This document shows, piece by piece, positions 44,601-54,542 of a stretch of 64,000 nt of DNA. Below the pieces are notes generated by a model that had not been told where the DNA came from, made no database searches, and worked only from the letters and a program-made list of their open reading frames with translations. Source of the DNA: Breviolum minutum Mf 1.05b.01 (taxonomy: Eukaryota > Sar > Dinophyceae > Suessiales > Symbiodiniaceae); NCBI GenBank assembly GCA_000507305.1, contig DF239791.1, positions 96,904-160,903 on the forward strand. The letters run 5' to 3'. Positions within the stretch are counted from its first letter, which is position 1, and every line of letters starts with the position of its first letter. The position numbers and the translations under genes were made by a program.

Positions 44601-45962
44601 AGCAAATGTTGTACCTATCCACTCCTTCAACATCTTTTTTTGGGGGGGAATCTTGATGGATGCGGCTTCCAGAGCTGCCGTTGTTGAAGTTGCAGATATT
44701 GCCCCCATGAGTATGTTGGCATCGCAGCACCGGAACTTTTTTCATGTGTTTGATGTCTAATGAGATCAAACTATTTCATTCAGATGCATCTTGTGTGCAG
44801 ACAGCCATGTCATTGGACAGGCATTTAAAAGAAAAAAGGAAACATCCATGCCCAGATCTTTCTCCATAAATCTCCAGCAACAACAACCAAAAAAACAAAA
44901 CACCCTCCTTTATTGCGTTGTAACCTTCGGGTTCCCAAGGCCTTGCAAAGTTCAAGTTCCTCCAACTGGGAGACCTGGGAGTTGGGGAAACCCAGGAGAT
45001 TCACGCCTTTTTTTGTTGTTCTTGTTGGGTTCCAGGTTTCTGCCGGTACGAAAAATCACTGATGTCGCGGTGCTCAGGGGGATGCTGACGTGCGGAAACT
45101 CAGTCTGTCAGGGACAAAACACGATTGGAGCAGTGGCAGTAGAATCTTAGGGGTGATTTGCACATGCTGATAAATGATGCATCCAGGGATGTCTAAGGAA
45201 ATCAAGTGCCCTTGGACCTTTTTTATTCGAGCAGCCTAGCAATGGAAAATCCACCAGTCTCAAAGTCTTTGGCAGAATAATCATTCAAAAGTTCCATGAC
45301 TAAGTTGGATTTCCTCATGGTGAGAGCCTTACGCTTCCTTATTCCGAAACAAATTCATCCTCAAAATGGATACTGGTCGATTTCCCATTGGTACTTCTAT
45401 CTTAGCCCAAGGGCCCTCAGTCCTTCTAAACATACAGGCGGCACCCCTGCGACGATGCGCTTTTTTGTGATCTTTTTTGGGAAAAATCATGTGAGACTAG
45501 ATTTCTTGCTTGGGTCAAGGTGTTCATGTTGCTTTGGGATGCTTTTGGGTGATTATTCAAGAAAATTGCAAGCAAGAACTGTCATTAACTGCGCACTTTT
45601 ATGGTCGTTTTTGTTGCTAGTTTTGCGTTCACTTGAAATCGACCAAGTCGAATTTGAAAAGGGGCCATTCGAAGGAATGTTGCCTTGATTCTTGCTTTCA
45701 ATGAATCTCATGAATTTCGGTTGCTGTACGCTAGCCGTAGCTAGAGCATACACAAAAGGAAAGGAGCCTGCCGTTTATTATTTTTCGGGCGTTATGCTAG
45801 TTTTAGGGAACGGAATCTTCTTGACCAGCTTGTTTGAAAGTAAGTTGTTTGAAAGCTTGACTTGGTGGCAGGTCATTGGCTTTACAGTCACGTGATTTAT
45901 TTTCAGCTGTGTTAGCACAGCACCAACAAAGAAACCATTTTGAACTCCTCCTACAAGTGGCG
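41665..45962 (+). CDS. Ten-exon protein of unknown function
   Basis: Phased exons: 41665-41715 (DFSAIKSNASKFLAFPC), 41783-41882 (NIAEAASLYAAEMNEAELFP; donor GTGAGG), 42982 to 43151 or an earlier in-phase donor (HADFRQLPKNGTPLVSGIPS ... RTKFKKIMEQMVGFDK), 43493-43517 (MFAVKIRQ, 25 nt), 43569-43609 (ATASYLEMMEKTD), 43849-43958 (FFGQNLAGVNIHFSHELFEK), 44673-44745 (AAVVEVADIAPMSMLASQHR), 45078-45152 (GDADVRKLSLSGTKHDWSSG), 45438-45466, 45675-45736 (NVALILAFNESHEFRLLYAS) and 45907-45962 (VLAQHQQRNHFELLLQVA). The phase agreement across independent exons is the main support. The 3' end is open: the gene may continue through exons near 46594-46986. No family recognised; no signal peptide or membrane segment is evident. 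Confidence 0.6.
42396..42489. mobile_element. IE family E
   Basis: ATACTGTTGATGGTTCAGAA ... GGTTTCCTGAACCATCAACA, then GTAT. It is a compact 94-bp version with matching arms. Confidence 0.75.
42935..42981. mobile_element. IE family E, right end only, supplying an acceptor
   Basis: AACATCCCAGGTAATTGGCC ... TTTCTGAACCATCAACAG immediately precedes the coding exon at 42982, so the TIR end serves as the 3' splice site. Confidence 0.65.
43362..43464. mobile_element. IE family A, diverged
   Basis: CTTCCTCTCTGAAACTAAGA ... GGAAAGGATCGTCTTCTTG ... CAGGCATTTTGGGGAGTGTA. Confidence 0.45.
44306..44430. mobile_element. IE family E
   Basis: CTACTGTTGATGGTTCAGAA ... GGCTAACCAGTTGAGGTTGG ... CGATTTCTTTCATCAACAGT. 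Located in intron 43959-44672. Confidence 0.75.
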
Positions 45963-46115
45963 GTTGGTTCCCCCGAAAAAAAAAAAAAAACACCCAAGTT
46001 TGCCAAACAGTTCGCCCCTGAAAAGTTGCAAAGGGCCGGATCGTCTTCCAGTCCCACCATTTTTGCAGGGGTGTTGCTCAGGAATTCCAGCGTTAGTTTT
46101 CGGGAGTGCTCACTG
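45963..46115. mobile_element. IE family A, starting at a donor site
   Basis: The exon ends at 45962 and the next bases GTTGGTTCCCCCGAAAAAAA run into the element. The right arm is CCAGCGTTAGTTTTCGGGAG. Confidence 0.55.
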
Positions 46116-46479
46116 AAAACAGAATACACATATAGACTAAGTGATTTGTATTCCTTCAGGGTTTCTTATATGTCCCTTGTGGTTCAAATTTTCAATAGCA
46201 CTCGCAGTGACGTAAAATCATGGGTTTGATCAACTCTTTTTTAGTCGTGATTTTTTTGAACCGGGGGACATTCATTTACAAAAAACTGAGTCTCTTTCAA
46301 AGCTGCGGTTAATGGGCATCGAATTCTAGCTGATTCCAGCCAAAGCTATAGCAACATCGCGCGACCCAAAACCCCCAGGTAGGATACATATCAAGAAGTC
46401 CTCCTCCAAAATAGCCTTATTTTGGAGGATGGGTTCTCCCTCATGTGTTGGCTGGAAAGAAAATCCAACTTGTTGATAA

Positions 46480-46602
46480 TACCCTCCCTGAAACTAAGAG
46501 CAAAAGCACCTTAAAAATGCATGATTGGAAGACGGTCCTTTCCTTTTGGGGCAATTTGGGCATATTTTCAGGTGCTTTTTCTGTTAGTTGCAGGGAGGGC
46601 AT
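46480..46602. mobile_element. IE family A with complete arms
   Basis: ATACCCTCCCTGAAACTAAG ... GATTGGAAGACGGTCCTTTC ... CTGTTAGTTGCAGGGAGGGC. The acceptor of the following candidate exon (TTGCAG before GGAGGG) would lie inside the right TIR. Confidence 0.75.
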
Positions 46603-47540
46603 ACGGTATATCATTGGACACACAAATATCCTGCTTTCTGAACGCAGGCATATGGGTTATGGATCTGATACTGTGCCGATCCTGGAGGGACAAGATGTGG
46701 CGAGGTGGAGGGACTCTCCCACCCCAATGTGGTATTTCCCTATTGGAAAATAATGGATTTTTTTCCATTATTTCCTCTACTTATATGTGTGTACCGGAGG
46801 GGTACTCATGTTTGGTCATGACGTTTTTGGTGTCAAATCGCTTGATGGTGTTGATCTTCCAAAAGATCTTTGAGAAACGTTGGAACTTGAATTATACATT
46901 CCATGTCCATCCTCCACCCGATGTTTTTTTCCTGACCTTGAAGATCTCACCAATGAGAAGCGGGAAGATGTTTTTCCCAAAGAACGGTAGTGGTTTGAAG
47001 GAAAGAGGATCAGCCCCCGTGTGATTTGCAAAGAAAAAAGCATCAGAGCTAAGCATTCAGCAGCTTGATATGCTGTGTATTGGTGATTTTACTTGTACAT
47101 GGCACCAATTGTACCACACGAACTCTAAGTAAACGATGGTTTTGATACTGTTGATGCTTCAAAGATCTGGTGAAACCTGCTTGCAAACATAGGAGATTCT
47201 GATGGCGTTTTTCATATGAATTGGCGCGACTAGCGGGGTTGAAGCGCATCCCCCAAGAAAAACCCTCACGGTTCCTTCATCACCCATCATTTTTGAGCCC
47301 TACGAAACTAGCTGTGTCTCAACTCAACTCCATCAACTTGAACGGTGAAGGGGCCGACCAAGCACCCAGGTATTGGAAGTGGTGGAGCCTCTTATCATGT
47401 TGAGATCCTCAGAGATGAAACGAAAAATTGAGCGGCCCCTAAAAAGATTGGAATTCCATAGAATTCGGAGTGAAAAGTTGTTCCAACGAATGGAGGGATG
47501 TGCCTTTGGATGCTGCGAATGTGTGACCAACACAAAGTGA
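46594..47540 (+). CDS. Unresolved exon cluster, unknown
   Basis: Candidate exons: 46594 or 46649 to about 46702 (MGYGSDTVPILEGQDVA), 46944-46986 (LTNEKREDVFPKE), about 47235-47371 (LAGLKRIPQEKPSRFLHHPS, donor CCCAG then GTATTG), and a frame 47405-47540 (SEMKRKIERPLKRLEFHRIR, ending with a stop). Phases do not all agree, and one implied intron would be only about 35 nt. These could be the 3' part of the preceding gene or the 5' part of the next. Confidence 0.35.
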
Positions 47541-47777
47541 ACATTCGAGTCACGTGTGTGCCAACCCGAGGCCTTTGTGGAACTTGCGGCCAGGCGAGGG
47601 TGATTCGGGTGGAGGAAACATGGTGAGCTGAAGGTGTTGAACAAACATCGTGTTTGCTTCAGAAATACCCGGTATTCCCACGGTAAACCTTTGCAAAGAT
47701 CCAACATGGAAGCTGTAAAATGTTGAAATTTGGTTGGAAGAGGAGGTTCTAGAGTTGAAAATCAGCGGCATTTTCAG

Positions 47778-49839
47778 ATTTCAATTCTGTGGTGCGTTGT
47801 AGCCCTACTATCAGTCATGCCCAAGGTCCCACTAGAAAATCGTTCATGGGAGGTTCCTGGAGTTGTTTCACACTTATCACTGTAAACCCACCGCTGCTGG
47901 TTGTTTTTGGAGAATCATCCCGTTTAGCAGTTTGCCATGGTTATATTGTAAGTCCCTTCAATAGGGTTGTTCCCTTTCCAAATGGCCGTTTCATATCGTT
48001 TCATGGCTTATGAATGAGGCTTACCAACTACTTACTTACTGGGATGGCCTTCCAAGTAGTTGAGCTGCTAAAATCGCGGAAGCATTCATCAGGAAAAAAA
48101 AAGTTGAGTTGGGAAGTTTCTGCAAAAGTTGAGAAAGTTGTTGACAAACCATGCAGGAGGGAGTTTTTTAGGCCTAAAACACTCAAAAGGAAATGTCATT
48201 GAACCCAACCATCCATTTTCAGGGCTTTTGGCTGTTAGTTTCAGGGAGGGTAACTGAAATGATGTTGTTCATCGTTTTTGAGCAGGGGACCTTCCCAGAC
48301 AGCCTGGTACAACGAGACAATACTGAATCGTTCAAAAAGATCAAGACAGCATTGGTTATTATACCACAAAGGATTTGGAAACATACATAAACCTCCAACA
48401 AAACCTAACATATAAAATCAATTCCCAAGAAAAGAAATCGTTTCCAAGTTGGAAGAATTCGGTGTGTATTTGCTCTTCACTGCTATTTGCTCTTCACTGC
48501 AATTTTTGTTGCCTTTGTTTCAACCAACAATCAATTTACACTTCCGAAAACTAAAATGACAATGGAAAAGCCAACCATTTGAAGATGTATATCCTATTAA
48601 CAATTGCGATTTTCCAGCTAGTCATGTTGGTTTTCGGGGGAGTAACCGAGTAACCCCAAGGAATCTCCAACGAGCCAAAATTGCCAAAGTTTCCCAAATC
48701 GCCCCGTTGAAAATCCGCCAGCTTTTTCCTTGTGGTGTGGCAGCTGGGAACAGATGCAACTTCGAGGACGACGAAAACGGACAACGACCCCGAAACGGAC
48801 ATGGATGGTGGTGACCAACCGAAAAAGATGGATGATCTTTATTGCTATGTCTTGGGTTGTGGATATGGTAGATTTCTACACCAAAATGATTGAAGATATA
48901 TCACATGCAATCATGTATGTACAAAAATATTTACGTATGTATATTTATTTATAGACATATCACACATCCATATCCATGTGTATATTTTATATACACATAT
49001 GTTTAATGCATACATGCTTACAGGTACTGCCTTGTTGAAGCATTTTATTCCAACATCCCCTTTCTCCGCTTGGCAGGGGAGATTCAGACAACGGATCAGC
49101 TGTATAAGATGGAAACGCCTAGCAAGCTGTTGGGACGTCTCAGCTGTCATGTATGGCTGGTCAACCGAACCTCCCCTAACGTACCCCCCAGAAATAGCCG
49201 GGCTTATTATCAGGGCTTATGAAAACACTTAGTTTCCCTCAATAAGGCCGGGGGGGTGGCCCCGGTTAACCAGCCAGAAGGTCATTGGGTTGGTTTCAAG
49301 GTTTGAAGCCTGAAAATGTGGGGGGGAAAATCGCAGTTCCCTTTTCCAACAGGAAGTAGTAAAATCACACTTTTCATACATGAGGGCAAAATACCGGGCT
49401 ATGTGCATTTACCTAACATATAAACGTGTCCCCCAAAAGCATCACAAAATTTTATCAACCATTGATGCTAATGATTATATAGGTCCCCCCCCCATTCAGC
49501 GCTGTAACAATACCTCCAAAAACTTCCAGATTCCAAACAGATCGGTAAGGCGAAAATTGGAATCTGTTTGGGACAACATGTCCATTTCCCCTCCCTGAAA
49601 CTAACAGCTCGCCCCTGAAATCCATGGTTGGAAGATCAAATTTCCTTTTGGGTGTCGTTTGTGCCTATTTTCAGTGGCAACCNCAACCTTGCTGTCAGTT
49701 TCAGGTTCCTTTCCTCAACTCCCTGGGGGCTGAAACTCAGCTGAGGTCTTTGGGCGAAGGTTTAGCCCTCTTTGCTGCTGGCACCTATCCTGCAGGGCAA
49801 CTGAGGTGGAGAGCAAGCTGGGAAGTTGAGATAGAATAG
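47778..49839 (+). CDS. Five-exon protein of unknown function
   Basis: Exons 47778-47947, 48744-48867, 49077-49150, 49541-49579 and 49705-49839 join in phase: CFTLITVNPPLLVVFGESSR, TKTDNDPETDMDGGDQPKKM, DDLYCYVLGCGYG, EIQTTDQLYKMETPSKLLGR, IGKAKIGICLGQH, then FLNSLGAETQLRSLGEGLAL ... ASWEVEIE and stop. Donors are strong at 47948 (GTAAGTCC) and at 48868. The alternation of hydrophobic strands with Gly/Ser turns hints at a beta-rich fold, but I recognise no family. The first listed exon begins mid-codon, so a 5' exon is missing. Each of the four introns ends or begins at, or contains, an IE, except the 209-nt intron 48868-49076. Confidence 0.7.
47948..48055. mobile_element. IE family I starting at a donor site
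   Basis: GTAAGTCCCTTCAATAGGGT ... TTTCCAAATGGCC ... CTACTTACTTACTGGGATGG. The GTAAGT donor of the exon ending at 47947 is the first hexamer of the element. Confidence 0.6.
48190..48252. mobile_element. IE family A, left end missing
   Basis: CCCAACCATCCATTTTCAGG, GCTTTTGGCTGTTAGTTTCA, GGGAGGG. Confidence 0.6.
48537..48647. mobile_element. IE family D
   Basis: TTCCGAAAACTAAAATGACA ... GAAGATGTATATCCTATTAA ... CAGCTAGTCATGTTGGTTTT. Arms intact. Confidence 0.7.
49151..49268. mobile_element. IE family H at the start of an intron
   Basis: The exon ends TGTCAT at 49150; the intron begins GTATGGCTGGTCAACCGAAC. The right arm is CCGGTTAACCAGCCAG, followed by AAGGTCAT. GTCAT occurs on both sides of the element. 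Confidence 0.65.
49580..49704. mobile_element. IE family A making up a whole 125-nt intron
   Basis: Donor GTCCATTTCC, left arm CTCCCTGAAACTAACAGC, signature ATGGTTGGAAGATCAAATTT, right arm TTGCTGTCAGTTTCAG at the acceptor. Phase 0 on both sides and the frame continues. One base is N at 49683. Confidence 0.8.
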
Positions 49840-49959
49840 AGATAAAGGTGATATGTTGAAGATGTATTTTTATAGAGACATAGTTTATTTAATTGTTTAT
49901 ATACATACATTTTATACATTTACACATGTATTGTATGTTTTTGCTTTTTGTTGGTGTGC

Positions 49960-50250
49960 ATGCCTATTTCCATAAGTCTGAGTATTTTATTGAACACGAT
50001 AAAGGTGTCAAGAAAAAAGTACCATCAAGGTACAGCTGTTACCCCCCGAAAACTAACGGTTGGAACCTGAAAATGGTGGGTTTCCAAAAGGTATTTCCTT
50101 TTCCTCCCTTGGTCCATTTTCAGGTTCCCAGCCATGAGTTTTTCGGGGTGTACCGAGGCTCGGGAATATCTCCCAGAAGGTGGCCGCTGGATGATGGCCA
50201 CACCTAAGGACCAAAACGAAGATGTGGAAGGGACGAACCGGGGGGAAGAT
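49960..50250 (+). CDS. Two candidate exons around a family-B element
   Basis: A frame ending at 50029 (YFIEHDKGVKKKVPS, donor AAG then GTACAG) and an exon ending at 50250 (MATPKDQNEDVEGTNRGED, donor GTAAGC) flank a B element. The acceptor is ambiguous: CCGAG before 50158, or the internal TTTTCAG at 50123, which fits the phase and would exonise the right arm. Alternatively translation starts at ATG 50190 or 50193. Likely the 5' part of the next gene. Confidence 0.45.
50041..50154. mobile_element. IE family B
   Basis: TACCCCCCGAAAACTAACGG ... TTGGAACCTGAAAATGGTGG ... CCATGAGTTTTTCGGGGTGT, then ACC. TACC flanks both ends. Confidence 0.7.
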
Positions 50251-50459
50251 GTAAGCCCTGAAAATTTTTGGGGAACACTTGATCCAAAATAAAATTTCGT
50301 GATGGTACATGGAGTTTTGATGAAGTTGCTGTAAATGTCGTCATCACACAAATACTGTAGTGTAATTGGTGCAACAGTGTTTCATATGGAAAGATCACCA
50401 GAATTTGCATATTATGTTTGGTCATGGCGACACGTTTTAACATAAACATGCACTTCGAG

Positions 50460-53400
50460 ATGCAAGAGCCAAAGCGGCAGTCAAATCAGCATCTGTGAAT
50501 GAAGTCCAGTATCCCTTACTAATCTTCAAAATCTTCACAGCATTTGAGCTTGGGATATGCATCCCATTTTTTCAAAGATGTCAAATTCGCCATCATAGCT
50601 CCACAAGTAAAAATCACTTTGATGGATGGTACTGTTGATGGTTCAGAAATCCTCAACAACCACCTGGGATATATAAGACCCGTCGCAAATAATGGCAGAT
50701 AAACTACCAACCTCAACTGGTGAACGCCAGATTTCTGAACCATCAACAGTATGTGATTTGACTCTTTCAACTCGGCTCCCAGCTTCAGGACGGCATGGAT
50801 GAGGCAGGCGAATTTCCCACAAAAACTTTGGGTCCTCCATCGAAAAATTCGTGGCTTCGTGGAGTCGTTGGAAGGTTCATGTTTGCACTACATGGATTTG
50901 AGTGACTTCTTTGGACAATAACCCCAAAATATCCAAAAATGCCCTGAAAATGTTGGGTACCTTGGATGAAACGCAAAACATCCAGATCCAAATGCCATTC
51001 CTGATTTCCAGCGTGCGTGTCATCCATTTTTGGAAGATTCGGAACAAAAAAACGGCTGATTTTTCTCCAGGCGAGCTGTTAAACTTGGGGATGTTTCACG
51101 CAAAGCAAAATTCAAACATTGGAATTTGGGAGAGAACCAACAGATAAAAAAAGCTCCTGAAAAAATCGGTTCCTTTTGCTTCTTTTGCTTCAAAGGAAGC
51201 TGGGATCGGTCTCCAAACTGCCACCATTTTTGAGTTTGTTCTAAATGTTAGTTGTAGGGAATGTATGTCTTGGGGATTGTTTCCTGCCACGAAAAACACC
51301 ATCTTCCAAAAAACTCACCATCGCTCCCGACAAAAACCTCCAGGCATGGCTGGTGGGTCAGCTCAGTAAATTTCCCACAAGCTGGGCCCCGATTCCAGTT
51401 GTGAGTAGGGGTTTTTTCGAACTCCACTTAGAGGGGTGAAAATAACCCGAGTTTTCCAACACTTGGGACCGAGTTGTTTTTGACAGGTGATTTTGTACGG
51501 ATTCGATCCCATGGGGTTGATTCGCTGCTAGTTTCAGACCTAGTTTCAGGAGCCGATAATATTTCAAGAAATTTGCGGCAAGTAGTGTAGCTGGGCTGGA
51601 GCCAATCGTGATGGGCCTAAATGAGACATGGATAAGCCCATTTTCCCTACTAAATGGTCCGATCAAAGGGTCGCAACAAGGTGGAGGTTGAGCTTACCAA
51701 TCAGGTAAGTGTTTATCATCCAAAAGGAAGCCCACCATTTTTGAATAATGGTGGTTGACTTCCGACTTCCATGGGTTTCTATCCCATTGTGTATCACCTG
51801 GCCGATGATTTCAAAGATTTTTGTGGAGAGGATTCGTTTTGTTTAATAGTTTTCAACTGGGTTGAAACCACCAGCCAGTGTTTGACCTCCCACGTTTAAG
51901 CTAAAGCTAAGTACTATTTCTTGTTGCAGGGAGGGATGTTGAGTGGCTATGCTAGTTTTGCAGGGGGGGAAGCGTATTTGTGGCCCTCATGTGATGTTTA
52001 ACTCAAACAGATTTGTAGCTCAGTAAGGAGCTTCTCCCATTCTCCCAATTTTCCCTGTGCGAAATTTTGGGTTTCCCGATGGTGTGTTTGACGGTTTTTT
52101 GTTGAGGATGGTTCACCGCCCTTTATGCTATCCCATTGCTAGTGGATAAATACCTGCATAATCCTATACCATCCTATACTCATATTCATACATATGTGTA
52201 TGTGTGTTTATGTTTATATGTACTGTATCTCTATTCATATGTCTACATATCTATTTTCATATACATATGTATATATATATATATATACGTTTTTCTATCT
52301 GCATTTCTTATATAGACACCATTCTTGCGTTAGGGAGAAAAACTACTCCAAATAGTGCATGCCTTCCGAGGCGCTGGGTCAAAGTCTTCTTCATGGATTT
52401 TTCGATGGTCAAGCAGGTGTTTGTGGTGCCTTGGTTGTTTAAACGAGGAAGGTGAAAAGGACAAAAAAATGGACCTTTTCTGGGTGTTGGTTTGAAATCC
52501 TTTTTCTTTGTTTATCCCAATTTGTTCCAACATTGGGTTTTGTTTGGTTTTTTTGTTCCCTATTGGTTCCAATTTGACCCCCAAAAAAAAACAGATGAGT
52601 TGAAACCACCAAGCAGCAACTTTGATTGGTTAGTCTCTGATCAAGGGACTCGGGATCCTTCAATCAGGGCATCCTTGTTTACATCGGTCCATGGTGAATT
52701 TGTTTCAACCAGAATTCATCCTAGATTTTGTACAGAGAAGGGTGTTTGGATTTTTTTGCTGCTAAGAACATTTTGGGTGGAAAAAAATGAATCTCCAGAG
52801 CCTTTGAAATATCTCAAGAAATTGGAGGTTTTGTTGTTATCACCTGACTCGCCCATGTTTGGAGGATCTAACACTTGAAATGTAGAAAAATGCTGGAGTG
52901 ATTTGCCTTGGGTTGTCGCTTATAGGGATCCCCATACTTACAACATAATAATCCTGGTGGTGACTGTTACTGGGCAGGGGGACTATACCCAAGATTTGCC
53001 CAAAAAAGACGCAAATGTAAGCCTTTCCAGAAAGGCCGATGGCGAATTTTACAACGAACACGGAAAATCTTGGCCGTTGGCCTCGCTAAGGCGTCATTCA
53101 TCCTTCATGCTGCCACCGAATCATGGTCCTAGTCACTAGTCATACTATTAACGGAAGAAATCCTGCACCACTTGAGATGTATAGAACCCTGTAAATAATG
53201 GTCGCCATATCAACAGCATAACCGGATTTCTGAACCAACAACAGTAGCTTACATTTGTTTTCCCTCGTTTTTTTCATTCCAATTCCTTCTCAGCAGATCG
53301 GCCTGAGATCCTGAGGTGTTGCTTTCACCTGGTGGGGAAGCCCTTGAACTGTAGACTACCTGTGGGGATGTTTGAAGGTTGTTTCTACACAAACTCGCTC

Positions 53401-54283
53401 CTTTTTCGTTGCCCAAAATGCCATCCATTCATGGCTCACTGGGCGATTTTTGTTTTAAACTAATTTCATGATTGGGGGTAAAGGATTTTTTCCCCTTCAA
53501 GATTATCACTCAGAAAACGAAAAAAATCACCAAATCTACCCTCCCTAAAACCAACAGCCAAACACCATTCTTGAAAAGAAAGACGCTTCAATCATCTAAG
53601 GGGCCGTTTTCCCCCCTTGGCTGCCACCTAAAACCCTAAAGAAATGACAAGGCCTTGTGATCAGGGTTGATTAATCAACATGGTGCCTAAGCCCGCCAGG
53701 GGTGGAAACGGCCCCATTGTCGAGGTCCAGCACCGATGGAAAGTTGGCGATTTGGCTTCAAAAGGCCCAGGAGATTCAACGGCTGCGGATTCACGGTGTG
53801 AATGGAGCCTTTCTTTTTGAAGGGGGGACTTTGCAAACATCATAGGTTTTTTTCAGGGGGGTGTTCAAATATAATGGTAATTAGATCGTTTTGAGTGATG
53901 TTAAGTCAAGGGAACATTCATTCCGAAGCGTCTTTCAAAGCTGCCGTTTCTCCGGGATTTGGTGGGAAGATGTGTACCTTGACCCAGGTTTCAAACCTAA
54001 CTATGGCAAGTTCATCATTTCCTACCACAAATCATGGCTAGTCAATCTACCCCCGCCCTATTGTAACCCACCCCCCAGAAATAAGGGTTTAATACGCGGC
54101 CTTATTAAGGGAAACCAATGGGGTAGGTTGACCAGCCATAACCAAAAGTTGTCATTTCCACCTTTTTGGAAGTCAACTTCACCACACCAAGCTCCACCCC
54201 GGGCTTTCCAGGATGACATGCACGTCTTGGCCGTGGGCCGTGTCTTTATGGATTTCATCGCGAAGGCCGTCCAAAATGAATGA
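50460..54283 (+). CDS. Eleven-exon protein of unknown function
   Basis: Phase-consistent exons: 50460-50494 (ARAKAAVKSAS), 50783-50874 (LQDGMDEAGEFPTKTLGPPS), 51070-51091 (AVKLGD, 22 nt), 51344-51400 (AWLVGQLSKFPTSWAPIPV, donor GTGAGTAG), 51681-51704 (VEVELTNQ, 24 nt, donor GTAAGT), 52334-52416 (GEKLLQIVHAFRGAGSKSSS), 53031-53125 (KADGEFYNEHGKSWPLASLR), 53294-53451 (DRPEILRCCFHLVGKPLNCR ... FRCPKCHPFMAHWAIF), 53744-53795 (LAIWLQKAQEIQRLRIH), 53941-53987 (AVSPGFGGKMCTLTQ) and 54212-54283 (DDMHVLAVGRVFMDFIAKAV, stop). A single C..C pair (CPKC) is not enough for a zinc-site call. No family recognised. The 5' exons are probably at 49960-50250 with one exon missing between. Confidence 0.65.
50632..50753. 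mobile_element. IE family E
   Basis: GTACTGTTGATGGTTCAGAA ... CCTCAACAACCACCTGGGAT ... CAGATTTCTGAACCATCAAC, then AGTAT. It ends 30 bases before exon 50783. Confidence 0.75.
51140..51262. mobile_element. IE family A, diverged
   Basis: GCTCCTGAAAAAATCGGTTC ... GGGATCGGTCTCCAAACTGC ... CTAAATGTTAGTTGTAGGGA. Confidence 0.45.
52905..52985. mobile_element. IE family F
   Basis: GCTTATAGGGATCCCCATAC, AACATAATAATCCTGGTGGT, GACTGTTACTGGGCAG. Inverse match to 20682-20772. Confidence 0.5.
53142..53252. mobile_element. IE family E in a 168-nt intron
   Basis: TACTATTAACGGAAGAAATC ... GAACCCTGTAAATAATGG ... GGATTTCTGAACCAACAACA. It fills most of intron 53126-53293. Confidence 0.65.
53535..53642. mobile_element. 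IE family A, right arm lost
   Basis: CTACCCTCCCTAAAACCAAC, AGCCAAACACCATTCTTGAA, GGGCCGTTTTCCCCCCTTGG. Confidence 0.5.
54034..54144. mobile_element. IE family H in a 224-nt intron
   Basis: ATGGCTAGTCAATCTACCCC ... AGAAATAAGGGTTTAATACG ... GGTAGGTTGACCAGCCATAA. Located in intron 53988-54211. The frame 53891-54283 reads through it without a stop. Confidence 0.7.
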
Positions 54284-54542
54284 AAACGTCATTATGAAAG
54301 TAGAAAAACTCGTTCCAACAAATGCAGATGGATGATGTTTCATTCATGGACCAATGGATCAACGCAATGGTTTCACAAAATGGAAGTAAACAGTAGATGA
54401 GAATGGTGGTTTTCTTAAACAGGTTATTTGTTTCTGCCCGGCCATCATCCCTGCTGTGTTTCCCAGTTCCCGCCAAGAAGATGTATGGATGTACTTGGAT
54501 AGGAGCATATGACACCACGACTGAAATTTGAGAATTTCCAGC

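Noticed and set aside
47333-47707. 124-codon minus-strand open frame
   Set aside because: It lies opposite + strand exons with good donors (47371, 47626); the composition is unconvincing.
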